Shown here piece after piece: positions 1 to 8,162 of a stretch of DNA of 22,643 nt. The notes under the pieces were generated by a model. That model made no database searches, was not told the origin of the DNA, and saw only the letters and a program-made list of their open reading frames with translations. Within the stretch, counting starts at the first letter, position 1, and every line of letters starts with the position of its first letter. Source of the stretch: a virus; IMG/VR virus record IMGVR_UViG_3300007363_000117, positions 1-22,643 of that record; one strand, written 5' to 3'. The translations under genes and the position numbers were made by a program.

Positions 1-1735
1 AGAAAAATTGACAGAAGGCATCGTTAATCGTAGTCTCCGTGAAGAAGGTGCTGCTCTTCTCACCAAGTGGGAAAGAACAGGTCTTCTTGAAGGACTCGAT
101 AGCGATCATGCCCGTGCAGGTATGGCACGCCTATTAGAAAACCAAGCTGCACAACTTTTGAAGGAATCAAGCTCGATGGCCGGTGGCGATGTCCAAGGTT
201 TCTCTTCGGTCGCATTCCCACTCGTTCGCCGTGTTTTCGCTGGTCTTTTGGCCAACGATCTTGTCAGCGTTCAACCAATGAGCCTCCCATCGGGTCTCAT
301 CTTCTTCCTTGACTTTACCACTTCAACAAGCGGTCCAGGTGTTCCTCGCCTTGGTTATGGCTCAGGTGCTGCTAGAGATTCTCTCTATGGTGGCGGTGTC
401 ATTGCAAGCCAAATCACTGGTGGTGTCACTATTAGTGAGTCTGGCCCATATTACTTGAACAATGGCTATGCATCTGCAACTGGTTCTGCTGTTGTTACAT
501 TGACAGCAGTTGCTTCAGGAACCTTTGGTGGAACTGGTAGCACAGCAACATTGGGTGGCTTAACACAAAATCAATTTGACAAGATTTGTAGATTCGATCC
601 AGATTTAGTTTCTGGTACTACTTCAGTCTATATTGCTAGAGCAGCAGTCTCTTCGTTCTCAGACTTGAATGTCAACAACTTGGTAGCAATTGCTACAACT
701 AGTTCGCTAACTGGTTCGCAAACATTGGTAAGAAGATTGACAGCATATTCTGCTTCAATTGACAGTTACCCAGGTGGCCCATCGTCACCAAACATCTACT
801 TGGTATTTGCATCGGTAGATGGTTCGTATACCCCAACAGCACTTGCTGGTGGTAAGGCAACAGTTGGTCTTGCTTGGCCAAGAAAAGATGCTTTTACAGC
901 AACTGGTGCTCCTTTGGGTGCAGTCGTTGGTACAACTACTTGGGGTCTAGAAGGCGAAACCCGCATTCCAGAAATCGACATCAAAGTCGATTCAGTTGCT
1001 GTCACAGCCGTCACCAAGAAGCTCAAGGCCAAGTGGACCCCAGAGTTGGGACAAGATCTCAATGCTTACCACAATCTTGATGCCGAAGTTGAATTGACCT
1101 CAATCCTCTCGGAACAAATCGCTCTCGAAATCGACCGCGAAATCCTTGAGGACTTGATCAAGGGTGCCACAGCCGGTACATTCTACTGGTCACGTTCCCC
1201 AGGTCTATTCGTAAACCGTGTTACTGGTGCTGAAATTGGCGCAAGCTCTGCTGCTCCAGAATTCACTGGTAACGTATCAATGTGGTACGAAACCCTCATC
1301 GAAACAATCAATGACGTTTCGGCTCAAATCCATCGCAAGACCCTTCGTGGTGGCGCTAACTTCGTCGTAACATCTCCAGAAGTTGCCAACATCCTAGAGT
1401 TCACCGCTGGCTTCCGTGCCTCCGTCACCGCTGACGATGAGCGTGGTTCAATCGGAGCAGTCAAGGTCGGTTCACTCTCCAAGAAGTTTGACGTTCACGT
1501 TGATCCTTACTTCCCACGCAACCTCCTATTGGTCGGTCGCAAGGGTGGTAGCTTCCTAGAGAGCGGCTTCGTTTACGCTCCTTACGTTCCACTACAAGTC
1601 ACTCCTACCATCTTTGGTACTGAGGACTTCGTACCTCGCAAGGGTGTCATGACCCGCTACGCCAAGAAGATGGTTCGCCCAGACATGTACGGTCTCGTTA
1701 TCGTTCGTGGTCTTCTAGGTGAAGCAGGAGCCTGA
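1..1735 (+). CDS. gp23: Major capsid protein, T4 gp23-like (5' partial)
   Basis: Encodes the main head shell protein of a T4-type capsid. The frame is open to the first base of the window and the only early start-like codon is a TTG at 8, so the true start very probably lies upstream. Counting from that TTG, residues near 330-375 (KLKAKWTPELGQDL, then LDAEVELTSIL and LEIDREI) match the gp23 core closely, and the C-terminus (FVYAPYVPL, GVMTRYAKKM) matches the gp23 C-terminal region. An L-K-E/S sequence at residues 51-54 fits the (I/L)-x-E site cut by the T4 prohead protease, so removal of an N-terminal propeptide is likely. Residues about 100-320 form a Gly/Ser/Thr-rich, probably beta-rich region with no clear T4 counterpart. 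An intrinsic terminator follows. The family call is firm; the propeptide cleavage is inferred. Confidence 0.93.
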   Translation, partial: EKLTEGIVNRSLREEGAALLTKWERTGLLEGLDSDHARAGMARLLENQAAQLLKESSSMAGGDVQGFSSVAFPLVRRVFAGLLANDLVSVQPMSLPSGLIFFLDFTTSTSGPGVPRLGYGSGAARDSLYGGGVIASQITGGVTISESGPYYLNNGYASATGSAVVTLTAVASGTFGGTGSTATLGGLTQNQFDKICRFDPDLVSGTTSVYIARAAVSSFSDLNVNNLVAIATTSSLTGSQTLVRRLTAYSASIDSYPGGPSSPNIYLVFASVDGSYTPTALAGGKATVGLAWPRKDAFTATGAPLGAVVGTTTWGLEGETRIPEIDIKVDSVAVTAVTKKLKAKWTPELGQDLNAYHNLDAEVELTSILSEQIALEIDREILEDLIKGATAGTFYWSRSPGLFVNRVTGAEIGASSAAPEFTGNVSMWYETLIETINDVSAQIHRKTLRGGANFVVTSPEVANILEFTAGFRASVTADDERGSIGAVKVGSLSKKFDVHVDPYFPRNLLLVGRKGGSFLESGFVYAPYVPLQVTPTIFGTEDFVPRKGVMTRYAKKMVRPDMYGLVIVRGLLGEAGA

Positions 1736-1763
1736 TAGAGATCTTATCTTATAGATAACCTCT

Positions 1764-1799
1764 GGCCTCGGTCCTTCGGGATCGGGGCCTTTTTCTTTT
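1764..1799 (+). terminator. Strong intrinsic terminator after the capsid gene
   Basis: An 11-bp GC-rich stem (1764-1774 paired with 1779-1789, two G-U wobbles) is capped by a UUCG tetraloop closed by C-G. It is followed directly by TTTTTCTTTT at 1790-1799. It begins 26 bases past the capsid stop codon and is positioned to insulate the highly expressed capsid transcript from the neck genes. Confidence 0.93.
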
Positions 1800-1802
1800 G
1801 GG

Positions 1803-1816
1803 ATAAACTACTTAAT
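1803..1816 (+). promoter_or_regulatory. Candidate promoter motif, copy 1
   Basis: The sequence ATAAACTACTTAAT lies just after the capsid terminator and about 18 bases before the gp13-like start. It resembles AT-rich motifs at 4549, 9247 and 10391, all in intergenic gaps. The ATAAACTA part is reminiscent of, but not identical to, the T4 late promoter TATAAATA. Promoter function is inferred from position and recurrence only. Confidence 0.35.
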
Positions 1817-1834
1817 ACAGCGGAGGTCTAATGA

Positions 1835-3148
1835 ATGGCATTACCAGTTTTAACGCCAGCATCAACAATAAGTGCCGTTGTTCTGCCCGCCACAGGCTCA
1901 ACAGCAACAACAGGTAACGGAGCGGGCAACTTATCAAATTATGCTTTTGGTATGTATGTGGATCCCACTTCTCCGCTTTATGATTCAAATTTTATTTCAG
2001 GCGCATCAGATCAAGTTGCTTATGTTTATCACAAACTTGGCGGTGATGTATTAGATTTAGAAATAATGCCTGCGAATGTTCACAACGCTTATGAAGAAGC
2101 TGTGCTTGAATATTCTTATATGATCAATCTTCACCAATCCAAAAATGTTCTTGGAGATTATCTTGGAGCAACAACTGGCACATTTGATCACGATGGACAA
2201 ATAAAAGAAAACTCTTTATCGGGATCACACATTAATCTTGCTTATGGTCGTCAATCTTTTGAAGCTATTCTAAGAATGGCACAAGGAATTGGGGATGCTT
2301 CTGGAATAGTAAATGGCTCTATGCCACATTATAGTGCTTCTATCGATCTTGTTATGAGCAAACAAGATTACGATATACAACAAATATTAAAAGATAAGGT
2401 TACGTCAGATCCAAGTTTGCCTTATGCAAGCGCTTTCTCAGGTTCGTTATCAAAAAGAACATTAATAAGAAGAGTGTATTTTAAAACACCTCAATCAATG
2501 TGGAGATTTTATGGATATTATGGGGGTCTTAACGTTGTAGGAAATTTAAATTATTATGGCCAATTTGCAGATGACACCACTTTTGAAATAATACCTGCTT
2601 GGCACAATAAACTACAAGCTATGGCTTTTGAAGACCATATATATACAAGACTTTCACATTATTCTTTTGAAATATTCAATAATAAATTAAGAATTTTTCC
2701 AACACCAGATACAGGCTTGTTCACCAAGATGTGGTTTGAGTTTACAATAGATGATGGAACCAATCCTTGGGATAAAGTCGGTGGTATTGATAATAAAGAA
2801 GGTGGCATTACAAATATGAATGCTTTGCCTTTTGATAATATCCCTTTTAAAAATATAAATTCAATCGGCAAACAGTGGATTCGTCGTTATGCTCTGGCTC
2901 TTGTAAAAGAAACACTCGGACAAATTCGATCCAAGTTTGGTAATATTCCAATCCCAGGAGATTCGGTTCAACTCAACGGTACTGCTCTAATCTCAGAAGC
3001 AAGAGAAGAACAAACAAAACTTAAAGAAGAACTAAAGACAATTCTAGATGAATTAACTTATGCTAAACTTGCTGAACTAAAAGCATCACAGGTAGAGAGT
3101 GCAGCAAAGATTCTTGAAGAAATACCATTACTAATTTACCAAGGATGA
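1835..3148 (+). CDS. gp13: Neck protein, T4 gp13-like
   Basis: Probably the head-completion/neck protein that connects the filled head to the tail. The C-terminal part (residues about 347-425) aligns well with T4 gp13. It has W-x-x-x-x-A-x-A-L-x-K-E followed by GQIRSKFG, then IPGDSVQLNGTALISEA, where gp13 has LPGGVTIDGQRLIEEA, and then a charged helix. At 437 aa it is much longer than T4 gp13 (309 aa); the extra length includes a low-complexity Ala/Thr/Gly-rich N-terminus. GGAGG at 1822-1826 lies 8 bases before the ATG at 1835. Another ATG at 1831 is out of frame and opens no gene. The gp14-like gene follows three bases after the stop, which matches the T4 13-14-15 order. Confidence 0.82.
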   Translation: MALPVLTPASTISAVVLPATGSTATTGNGAGNLSNYAFGMYVDPTSPLYDSNFISGASDQVAYVYHKLGGDVLDLEIMPANVHNAYEEAVLEYSYMINLHQSKNVLGDYLGATTGTFDHDGQIKENSLSGSHINLAYGRQSFEAILRMAQGIGDASGIVNGSMPHYSASIDLVMSKQDYDIQQILKDKVTSDPSLPYASAFSGSLSKRTLIRRVYFKTPQSMWRFYGYYGGLNVVGNLNYYGQFADDTTFEIIPAWHNKLQAMAFEDHIYTRLSHYSFEIFNNKLRIFPTPDTGLFTKMWFEFTIDDGTNPWDKVGGIDNKEGGITNMNALPFDNIPFKNINSIGKQWIRRYALALVKETLGQIRSKFGNIPIPGDSVQLNGTALISEAREEQTKLKEELKTILDELTYAKLAELKASQVESAAKILEEIPLLIYQG

Positions 3149-3151
3149 TAA

Positions 3152-3652
3152 ATGGCAAACAATAAATGGACACCACCAGAATCACCACCAGCACCTTTAT
3201 TTCTTGGGCAAAAAGAAAAAGACTTAGTTAAACAAGTTAACGATGAATTACTTGAAAGAGTAATAGGTCAATTAATAATTTATTATCCAATAGATTATGA
3301 AACAACTAATTTTCATCCGTTATATGGAGAAGCACAAGTAAAAAACTTTTTACCTCCTATAAGAATATATGCTTTGGTTGAGTGGTCATCCTATGGAACT
3401 AAAGTTCTTGAAGGGTATGGCCTTGATAAACAAACAGAAATAACAATACATTTTCACAGACGCAGGTTGACAGAAGATCAAAATCTATTTGTTCGTGAAG
3501 GAGATTTTGTAAGATATGACGGTATATTTTATGAAATAGCTTCTCTTTCTGAACCTAAGCAAATATTTGGTCAGATAGAAGATGATAGAAATTCTATTGA
3601 AATATTGGCCAAATGCATAAAGTCAAGAAAAGGGGTTTTCGATGCCTCCTGA
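3152..3652 (+). CDS. gp14: Neck protein, T4 gp14-like
   Basis: A 166-aa protein placed between gp13-like and gp15-like genes, as T4 gp14 is. It is shorter than T4 gp14 (256 aa). The central part carries TEITIHFHRRRL followed by REGDFVRYDGIFYEI. This parallels the gp14 segment in which a beta strand is followed by KEGDLIYFP and a short FEI stretch, and is typical of head-closure proteins. The N-terminus is proline-rich. A Shine-Dalgarno sequence AAGGA (3141-3145) lies inside the end of the previous gene, so translation is probably coupled. Its last 11 bases overlap the next gene. The assignment rests on motif pattern plus gene order, so it is less firm than that of gp13. Confidence 0.7.
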   Translation: MANNKWTPPESPPAPLFLGQKEKDLVKQVNDELLERVIGQLIIYYPIDYETTNFHPLYGEAQVKNFLPPIRIYALVEWSSYGTKVLEGYGLDKQTEITIHFHRRRLTEDQNLFVREGDFVRYDGIFYEIASLSEPKQIFGQIEDDRNSIEILAKCIKSRKGVFDAS

Positions 3653-4532
3653 TTATAGTTACACAAAAGTAGATAACGCAAATAATATAATAAACGAGCA
3701 ACTTATATCTCCATCAACAATTGAGACAGTAGATACAGCTATGTTTAATTACATAAAAGAAAAAGTAGATTTATTTGCCTACTCAAATGATGGATACAAA
3801 AGACTAAAATTGATATGGCTTGGGTCCGAAAGATCGTTTCAGATAAAATCAGATCCAGAAGCCAGAGATGATACAGGAACTTATATTTTACCGATAATGT
3901 CTCTTAATAGAACTTCAATTGAAAAAGATAAAACATTTAAAGGGGCATTTCAAGCCCATTTTTCAGAAGGGACAGGTGCAGAAAGAAAAGCTGTCCCAAT
4001 AGCTAGAAAAATAGTACAAGATAAAACAAATAATTTTGCAACAGCAGATGCAAAAAGGAAAAGCGGTACAGCTTACACGATAAATTATAATCTTGATCCT
4101 AATAAAAAAAGAAAGAACTCAAAGGTTGTATATCAAACAGTATACGCTCCAATACCTGTTTATGTTAAAATTATGTATGATTTAAAAATAAGAACAAATT
4201 ATCAACAACAAATGAATGATTTAATTATACCTTTTATAACGTCTACAGGACAAATAAATTCTTTTTCTATAGTATATGAAAAACATCGTTATGAAGTTTT
4301 TGTTGAATCAGACTACAGTTTTACTAACACTTTAAACGACGAAACCCAAGAAAGGTTTTATGAAACAACTATAAAGTTTAGAGTCTTGGGGTATCTTATG
4401 GGAGAAGGACCTAACGATAAAAGACCTGTGTATACAGTGGAAGAGAACTTTGTTGAAGTAAAGTTGCCAAGAGAGAATGTTTTACTAAATACACCAAATA
4501 TCACCACAGATAAATCATTTTATAAACCATAA
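3642..4532 (+). CDS. gp15: Tail sheath stabiliser/completion protein, gp15-like
   Basis: A 296-aa protein (T4 gp15 is 272 aa) that probably forms the hexameric ring at the head-proximal end of the tail and interacts with the sheath and tube. Residues about 171-200 (PVYVKIMYDLKIRTNY, then a hydrophobic IIPFI) match the T4 gp15 segment with PIKMIYELSIFTRYED and ILPYF. Later, ETTIKFRVLGYLMG corresponds to the conserved gp15 strand ending in GWMYPP. It starts at an ATG 6 bases after AAGGGG (3630-3635), overlapping the gp14-like gene by 11 bases. A gap containing a candidate promoter motif follows before the sheath gene. Confidence 0.78.
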   Translation: MPPDYSYTKVDNANNIINEQLISPSTIETVDTAMFNYIKEKVDLFAYSNDGYKRLKLIWLGSERSFQIKSDPEARDDTGTYILPIMSLNRTSIEKDKTFKGAFQAHFSEGTGAERKAVPIARKIVQDKTNNFATADAKRKSGTAYTINYNLDPNKKRKNSKVVYQTVYAPIPVYVKIMYDLKIRTNYQQQMNDLIIPFITSTGQINSFSIVYEKHRYEVFVESDYSFTNTLNDETQERFYETTIKFRVLGYLMGEGPNDKRPVYTVEENFVEVKLPRENVLLNTPNITTDKSFYKP

Positions 4533-4548
4533 GGTTTTTGATTTACAA

Positions 4549-4567
4549 ACAAACTATTTATTTTGAG
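4549..4567 (+). promoter_or_regulatory. Candidate promoter motif, copy 2
   Basis: AAACTATTTATTTTGAG at 4551-4567 is identical over 17 bases to 10393-10409. It lies in the gap before the tail sheath gene, upstream of AAGGAG at 4572-4577. A role in starting a separate transcript for the highly expressed sheath gene is plausible but inferred. Confidence 0.35.
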
Positions 4568-4585
4568 TATTAAGGAGTTAATATA

Positions 4586-7513
4586 ATGGCTGACGAAAGA
4601 AAGTTTAAGTTTATATCACCAGGAATTTCTATTAACGAAATAGACCGCTCCCAAATCCCCGCTATTCCAGAAGCGATAGGACCGGTTATTATTGGTAGAG
4701 CACAAAAAGGACCATCAATGGTTCCTGTCAAAGTTAGCTCTCTTGCAGAATTTACAAGTATTTTCGGTGATCCAGAACCTGGCAACCAACAACTAACAGA
4801 TGTTTGGAGAGAAGGTTCTAAGTCGGCCACGCTTTACGGTGCTTACGCTGCTAAAGCTTATTTAACAGTTGGTTCCACTCCTATCACATTCATGAGACTT
4901 GCTGGTATCAATACTTCGGATAGTAACTCGGGTGTAAGATCAAGAGCAGGATGGAATATTTCTCAATACAGCGCATTTAACAGCGAAGCACAAAGCGTAG
5001 ATGGAGCATACGGCTTGTTTGTGCTTGGAAGTGACAGCACAAGTCAAAATATGACAGGAACATTAGGTGCTATATTCTACACATCTGGTTCTGCCATATT
5101 CCCAACAAATGTAGATGATTCCATTAAAGGTATGAATACTATAGTTTCCGGAAATGCGCTTAAAGAAGCACGTTTGATTCTTTCTTCTTCATCTGGAGCT
5201 ACTAAGTACCGAGTCTCTTTTGATCGTAATTCTCCAAACTTTATCAGAAACGTATTCAACACCAATCCTCAACTTATTGGCTCTTCTAGAAAAGATGGTA
5301 CTTCTGTAGAAGATTCCTCTAATATAAAGAAATACTGGCTTGGTGAAACATTTGAAAGAACTGTAAAGAAAGAAATAATTGACAGACCATTTAATACCAT
5401 CTCTTATATTATGGTTCCTTTGGTTTCTGGTTCTTCAAATTCTAAAGCCGATAACCGTTCTTCTTACAGAGAAGCACAAACACCATGGGTAATCAAACAA
5501 GATACTTCAGGTAATCCAGGATCTTACAATCCTGCTGAAATGGATAAACTATTTAAACTTGTTTCTCTCAACGGACAAGGTGATTATTGTTCAAGCAATA
5601 TCAAAGTTTCAATCGATAACATAAGATACTCAGTAAATGAAAATGATGTTTACTCTACATTTGATGTTGTTGTTAGAGACGCAAAAGATAACGATGTAAA
5701 ACAAACAGTATTAGAAAGATTCTCAAATCTAAATCTAAATCCAAATTCTTCTGATTATATCGCCACAAGAATTGGTGATCAATATGTTGAATTTGATTCA
5801 GCTACTGAAGAAGTAAGAGTGCATGGTGACAGACCTAATAATTCTAGATATGTCCGTGTTGTTATGAGTCCATATGCTCAAACAAACATTAAACCACAAG
5901 ATGTTCCATTTGGTTTCCACGGAACTGTAAGACCAAAATCGGCAAGTATTGAAACCAATAAGACCCTCCAACCAAACACTTACATAAAAGCAAATGGTTT
6001 CTTAGGCCCTTCTGCTACAATCGTATTTGGTGCTGGAACACATAGTGAAAGCCAAACTACAGCTTCTATCAGCTTCCCATCTATTCCTATGAGATTGTCT
6101 GCTTCATCACACGCAACCAACCATTTGAATGCTTACTTCGGTGTTGATACCAATAGAAGCGAGACAGTTTCTGTCTACAATCCTGGATACATCGATTATG
6201 TCAGGTTCCTTGGAAGTAACTTAATCTCTTCTACTGTTTGGGGAGATTCTTTCGGTCTAGGAAGCGCACCAAGTGGTCTAGAATACCAATATGGATTCTC
6301 ATTGGATGAATTAGTTGTCACAACAGCAACTGGATATGACTTCTCTGGTTCGCCTAAGCGTAATATCACTGACGTTACATGGGTCTCTGGTTCCAGAGCT
6401 GGTGACACTTCTTGGACAACAGTTGATGATGGAAGTACTTTACCCGCTTCAGCAAGCTACAAAAATATTATTGACATTGGTGTAAACAGATTCACTATGC
6501 CTATGTTTGGTGGCTTTGACGGATTAAATGCATTCGAGAGAGAACCACTCAGAAATTCATACATTCAATCTGGCGATAGTGCAGACACCAATTATGTTCA
6601 AGCAACATACGATAGGGCAATAAATATTATTTCAAGCCCTGAGTTTGTAGAATATAACCTTGCTTCTATTCCTGGATTAACAAACGCTGGCTTGACCAAA
6701 AAGCTAATGGATGTTTGTCAAAATAGAGGAGATGCAATGGCAGTCGTAGATTTGCCAGGCGGATACGATCCAGCGCATGAAAGTTACCAATCCACAGAAA
6801 CAGCAAGAAGAGGCGTTTTGACTGACGTTTATTCAAGTTTGGATACAAGAAACTTAAACAACTCTTATGCAGCAGCATATTACCCTTGGGTAACAATTAG
6901 AGATGACAGAACAGCGGCGTTTGTCAAGGTTCCACCATCTGTTGTAGCTTTGGGTGTATTGGCTAATACTGAAAGAGTTAATGACGTATGGTTCGCTCCA
7001 GCAGGATTTAGAAGAGGCGGTTTGTCTTTTGGTGCAGCAGGTTATCCTGTAGTATCTGTTGATCAGAAACTAACAAGCACAGATAGAGACGACCTCTACA
7101 AGAGAAATGTAAATCCTATTGCCAGCTTCCCATCAGAAGGAATAGTAATATTTGGACAAAAGACCCTACAAGCAGCCCCAGAGGCATCAGCATTGTCTAG
7201 AATCAATGTTCGTAGACTTATGATCTTCTTGAAGAAAGGAATTTCACAAATAGCTTCAACAGTGCTCTTTGAACAAAATGTTCAAGCAACTTGGAACGAT
7301 TTCAAAACTAGAGCAGACAATTTCCTATCTGGTGTTAAGGTCCGTTTTGGATTAGATGATTACAGAGTTGTTCTTGATGAAACTACAACAACACCTGACT
7401 TGATTGATAGAAATATCCTATACGCTCAAGTCTACGTCAAGCCAACTCGTTCTATCGAATTTGTCGCACTTGATTTCATAATTACAAGATCTGGCGCATC
7501 TTTTGATGACTGA
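4586..7513 (+). CDS. gp18: Contractile tail sheath protein, gp18-like (enlarged)
   Basis: The tail sheath protein that stacks around the tube and contracts on infection. The N-terminus (FISPGISINEID, then VIIGRAQKGP and FTSIFGDP) and the C-terminal third are classic gp18. The latter has VNDVWFAPAGFRRG, DLYKRNVNPIASFP, INVRRLMIFLK, LFEQN, a DYRVV strand, IDRN and a final SIEFVALDFIITRSGASFDD. At 975 aa it is about 300 residues longer than T4 gp18 (659 aa). The added length lies in the middle (residues roughly 110-690), where surface domains of sheath proteins vary. AAGGAG at 4572-4577 gives a strong, well-spaced ribosome site. The tail tube gene follows after 45 bases. Confidence 0.94.
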   Translation: MADERKFKFISPGISINEIDRSQIPAIPEAIGPVIIGRAQKGPSMVPVKVSSLAEFTSIFGDPEPGNQQLTDVWREGSKSATLYGAYAAKAYLTVGSTPITFMRLAGINTSDSNSGVRSRAGWNISQYSAFNSEAQSVDGAYGLFVLGSDSTSQNMTGTLGAIFYTSGSAIFPTNVDDSIKGMNTIVSGNALKEARLILSSSSGATKYRVSFDRNSPNFIRNVFNTNPQLIGSSRKDGTSVEDSSNIKKYWLGETFERTVKKEIIDRPFNTISYIMVPLVSGSSNSKADNRSSYREAQTPWVIKQDTSGNPGSYNPAEMDKLFKLVSLNGQGDYCSSNIKVSIDNIRYSVNENDVYSTFDVVVRDAKDNDVKQTVLERFSNLNLNPNSSDYIATRIGDQYVEFDSATEEVRVHGDRPNNSRYVRVVMSPYAQTNIKPQDVPFGFHGTVRPKSASIETNKTLQPNTYIKANGFLGPSATIVFGAGTHSESQTTASISFPSIPMRLSASSHATNHLNAYFGVDTNRSETVSVYNPGYIDYVRFLGSNLISSTVWGDSFGLGSAPSGLEYQYGFSLDELVVTTATGYDFSGSPKRNITDVTWVSGSRAGDTSWTTVDDGSTLPASASYKNIIDIGVNRFTMPMFGGFDGLNAFEREPLRNSYIQSGDSADTNYVQATYDRAINIISSPEFVEYNLASIPGLTNAGLTKKLMDVCQNRGDAMAVVDLPGGYDPAHESYQSTETARRGVLTDVYSSLDTRNLNNSYAAAYYPWVTIRDDRTAAFVKVPPSVVALGVLANTERVNDVWFAPAGFRRGGLSFGAAGYPVVSVDQKLTSTDRDDLYKRNVNPIASFPSEGIVIFGQKTLQAAPEASALSRINVRRLMIFLKKGISQIASTVLFEQNVQATWNDFKTRADNFLSGVKVRFGLDDYRVVLDETTTTPDLIDRNILYAQVYVKPTRSIEFVALDFIITRSGASFDD

Positions 7514-7558
7514 AAAACTTAATTATAGCCTAATTAATATAAATAGGAGAAACTGATA

Positions 7559-8134
7559 ATGCCTTTCTGGACCGATAATTTATTGATTAACTCTAAAGAT
7601 CCTAAGAGAAACTTTAGATTTAGAGTCACATTTAATAATAATTCACAATTTGGTGATTCCTCTACCGCACAAGGTATCTGGTATGCTAAAAAAGTGACCC
7701 AACCATCAGTTACTATTGGCGAAGCAAAGCATGACTTTATGATGCACAAATTTTATTGGCCAGGAAAAGTTGAGTGGAATGAACTAGAAATGACATTAGT
7801 AGATCCGGTACAGCCTGATGTTTCTACTCAATTCCTTTCAGCTATCCAAAATGCTGGATTTGTTGTACCAACCAACGGTAACTTCACCTCGGTTTCAAAA
7901 GCAGCAGCTACTCTTGCTCTTGGTAACGTCCTTATTGAACAATTAGATGCAGATGGTAATTATAATCACCAATGGACACTTCAACACGCTTGGGCCAGAG
8001 AAGTTAAGTTTTCAGATCTAGACTATGGTAACGAAGACCTTATGGAAATTTCTTTAAAAATTCGTTATGATTGGGCAGAATTTAGTAGCCAATTTGCTGG
8101 TGCTGCTGGGTCAAAGATTTTCTCTCCTTCGTGA
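7559..8134 (+). CDS. gp19: Tail tube protein, gp19-like
   Basis: The protein that polymerises into the inner tail tube. At 191 aa it is slightly longer than T4 gp19 (163 aa). It shows the family pattern of N-terminal beta strands (NFRFRVTF), then IWYAKKVTQPSVTI, then VEWNELEMTLVDP followed by a helix ending QNAGF. It closes with LDYGNEDLMEISLKIRYDW. The position directly after the sheath gene is the T4 18-19 order. AGGAGA at 7545-7550 lies 8 bases before the ATG. It is clearly paralogous to the next gene, with which it shares the same sequence blocks in the same order. Confidence 0.92.
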   Translation: MPFWTDNLLINSKDPKRNFRFRVTFNNNSQFGDSSTAQGIWYAKKVTQPSVTIGEAKHDFMMHKFYWPGKVEWNELEMTLVDPVQPDVSTQFLSAIQNAGFVVPTNGNFTSVSKAAATLALGNVLIEQLDADGNYNHQWTLQHAWAREVKFSDLDYGNEDLMEISLKIRYDWAEFSSQFAGAAGSKIFSPS

Positions 8135-8162
8135 TAAATTAATTTTCGTATCTAATTAAGAT

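Noticed and set aside
1831-1833. ATG four bases before the gp13-like start, with GGAGG upstream
   Set aside because: It is in a different frame that does not give the gp13-like protein; the start at 1835 has a normal spacing of 8 bases.
7519-7537. Inverted repeat TTAATTA / TAATTAA after the sheath gene
   Set aside because: The stem is only A-T pairs with no T-run after it, so it is not a convincing terminator or binding site.
7538-7545. Exact TATAAATA, the T4 late promoter consensus, before the tail tube gene
   Set aside because: A transcript starting at the usual distance would begin near 7551 and lose the AGGAGA ribosome site at 7545-7550. The spot is also very AT-rich, so chance is likely.
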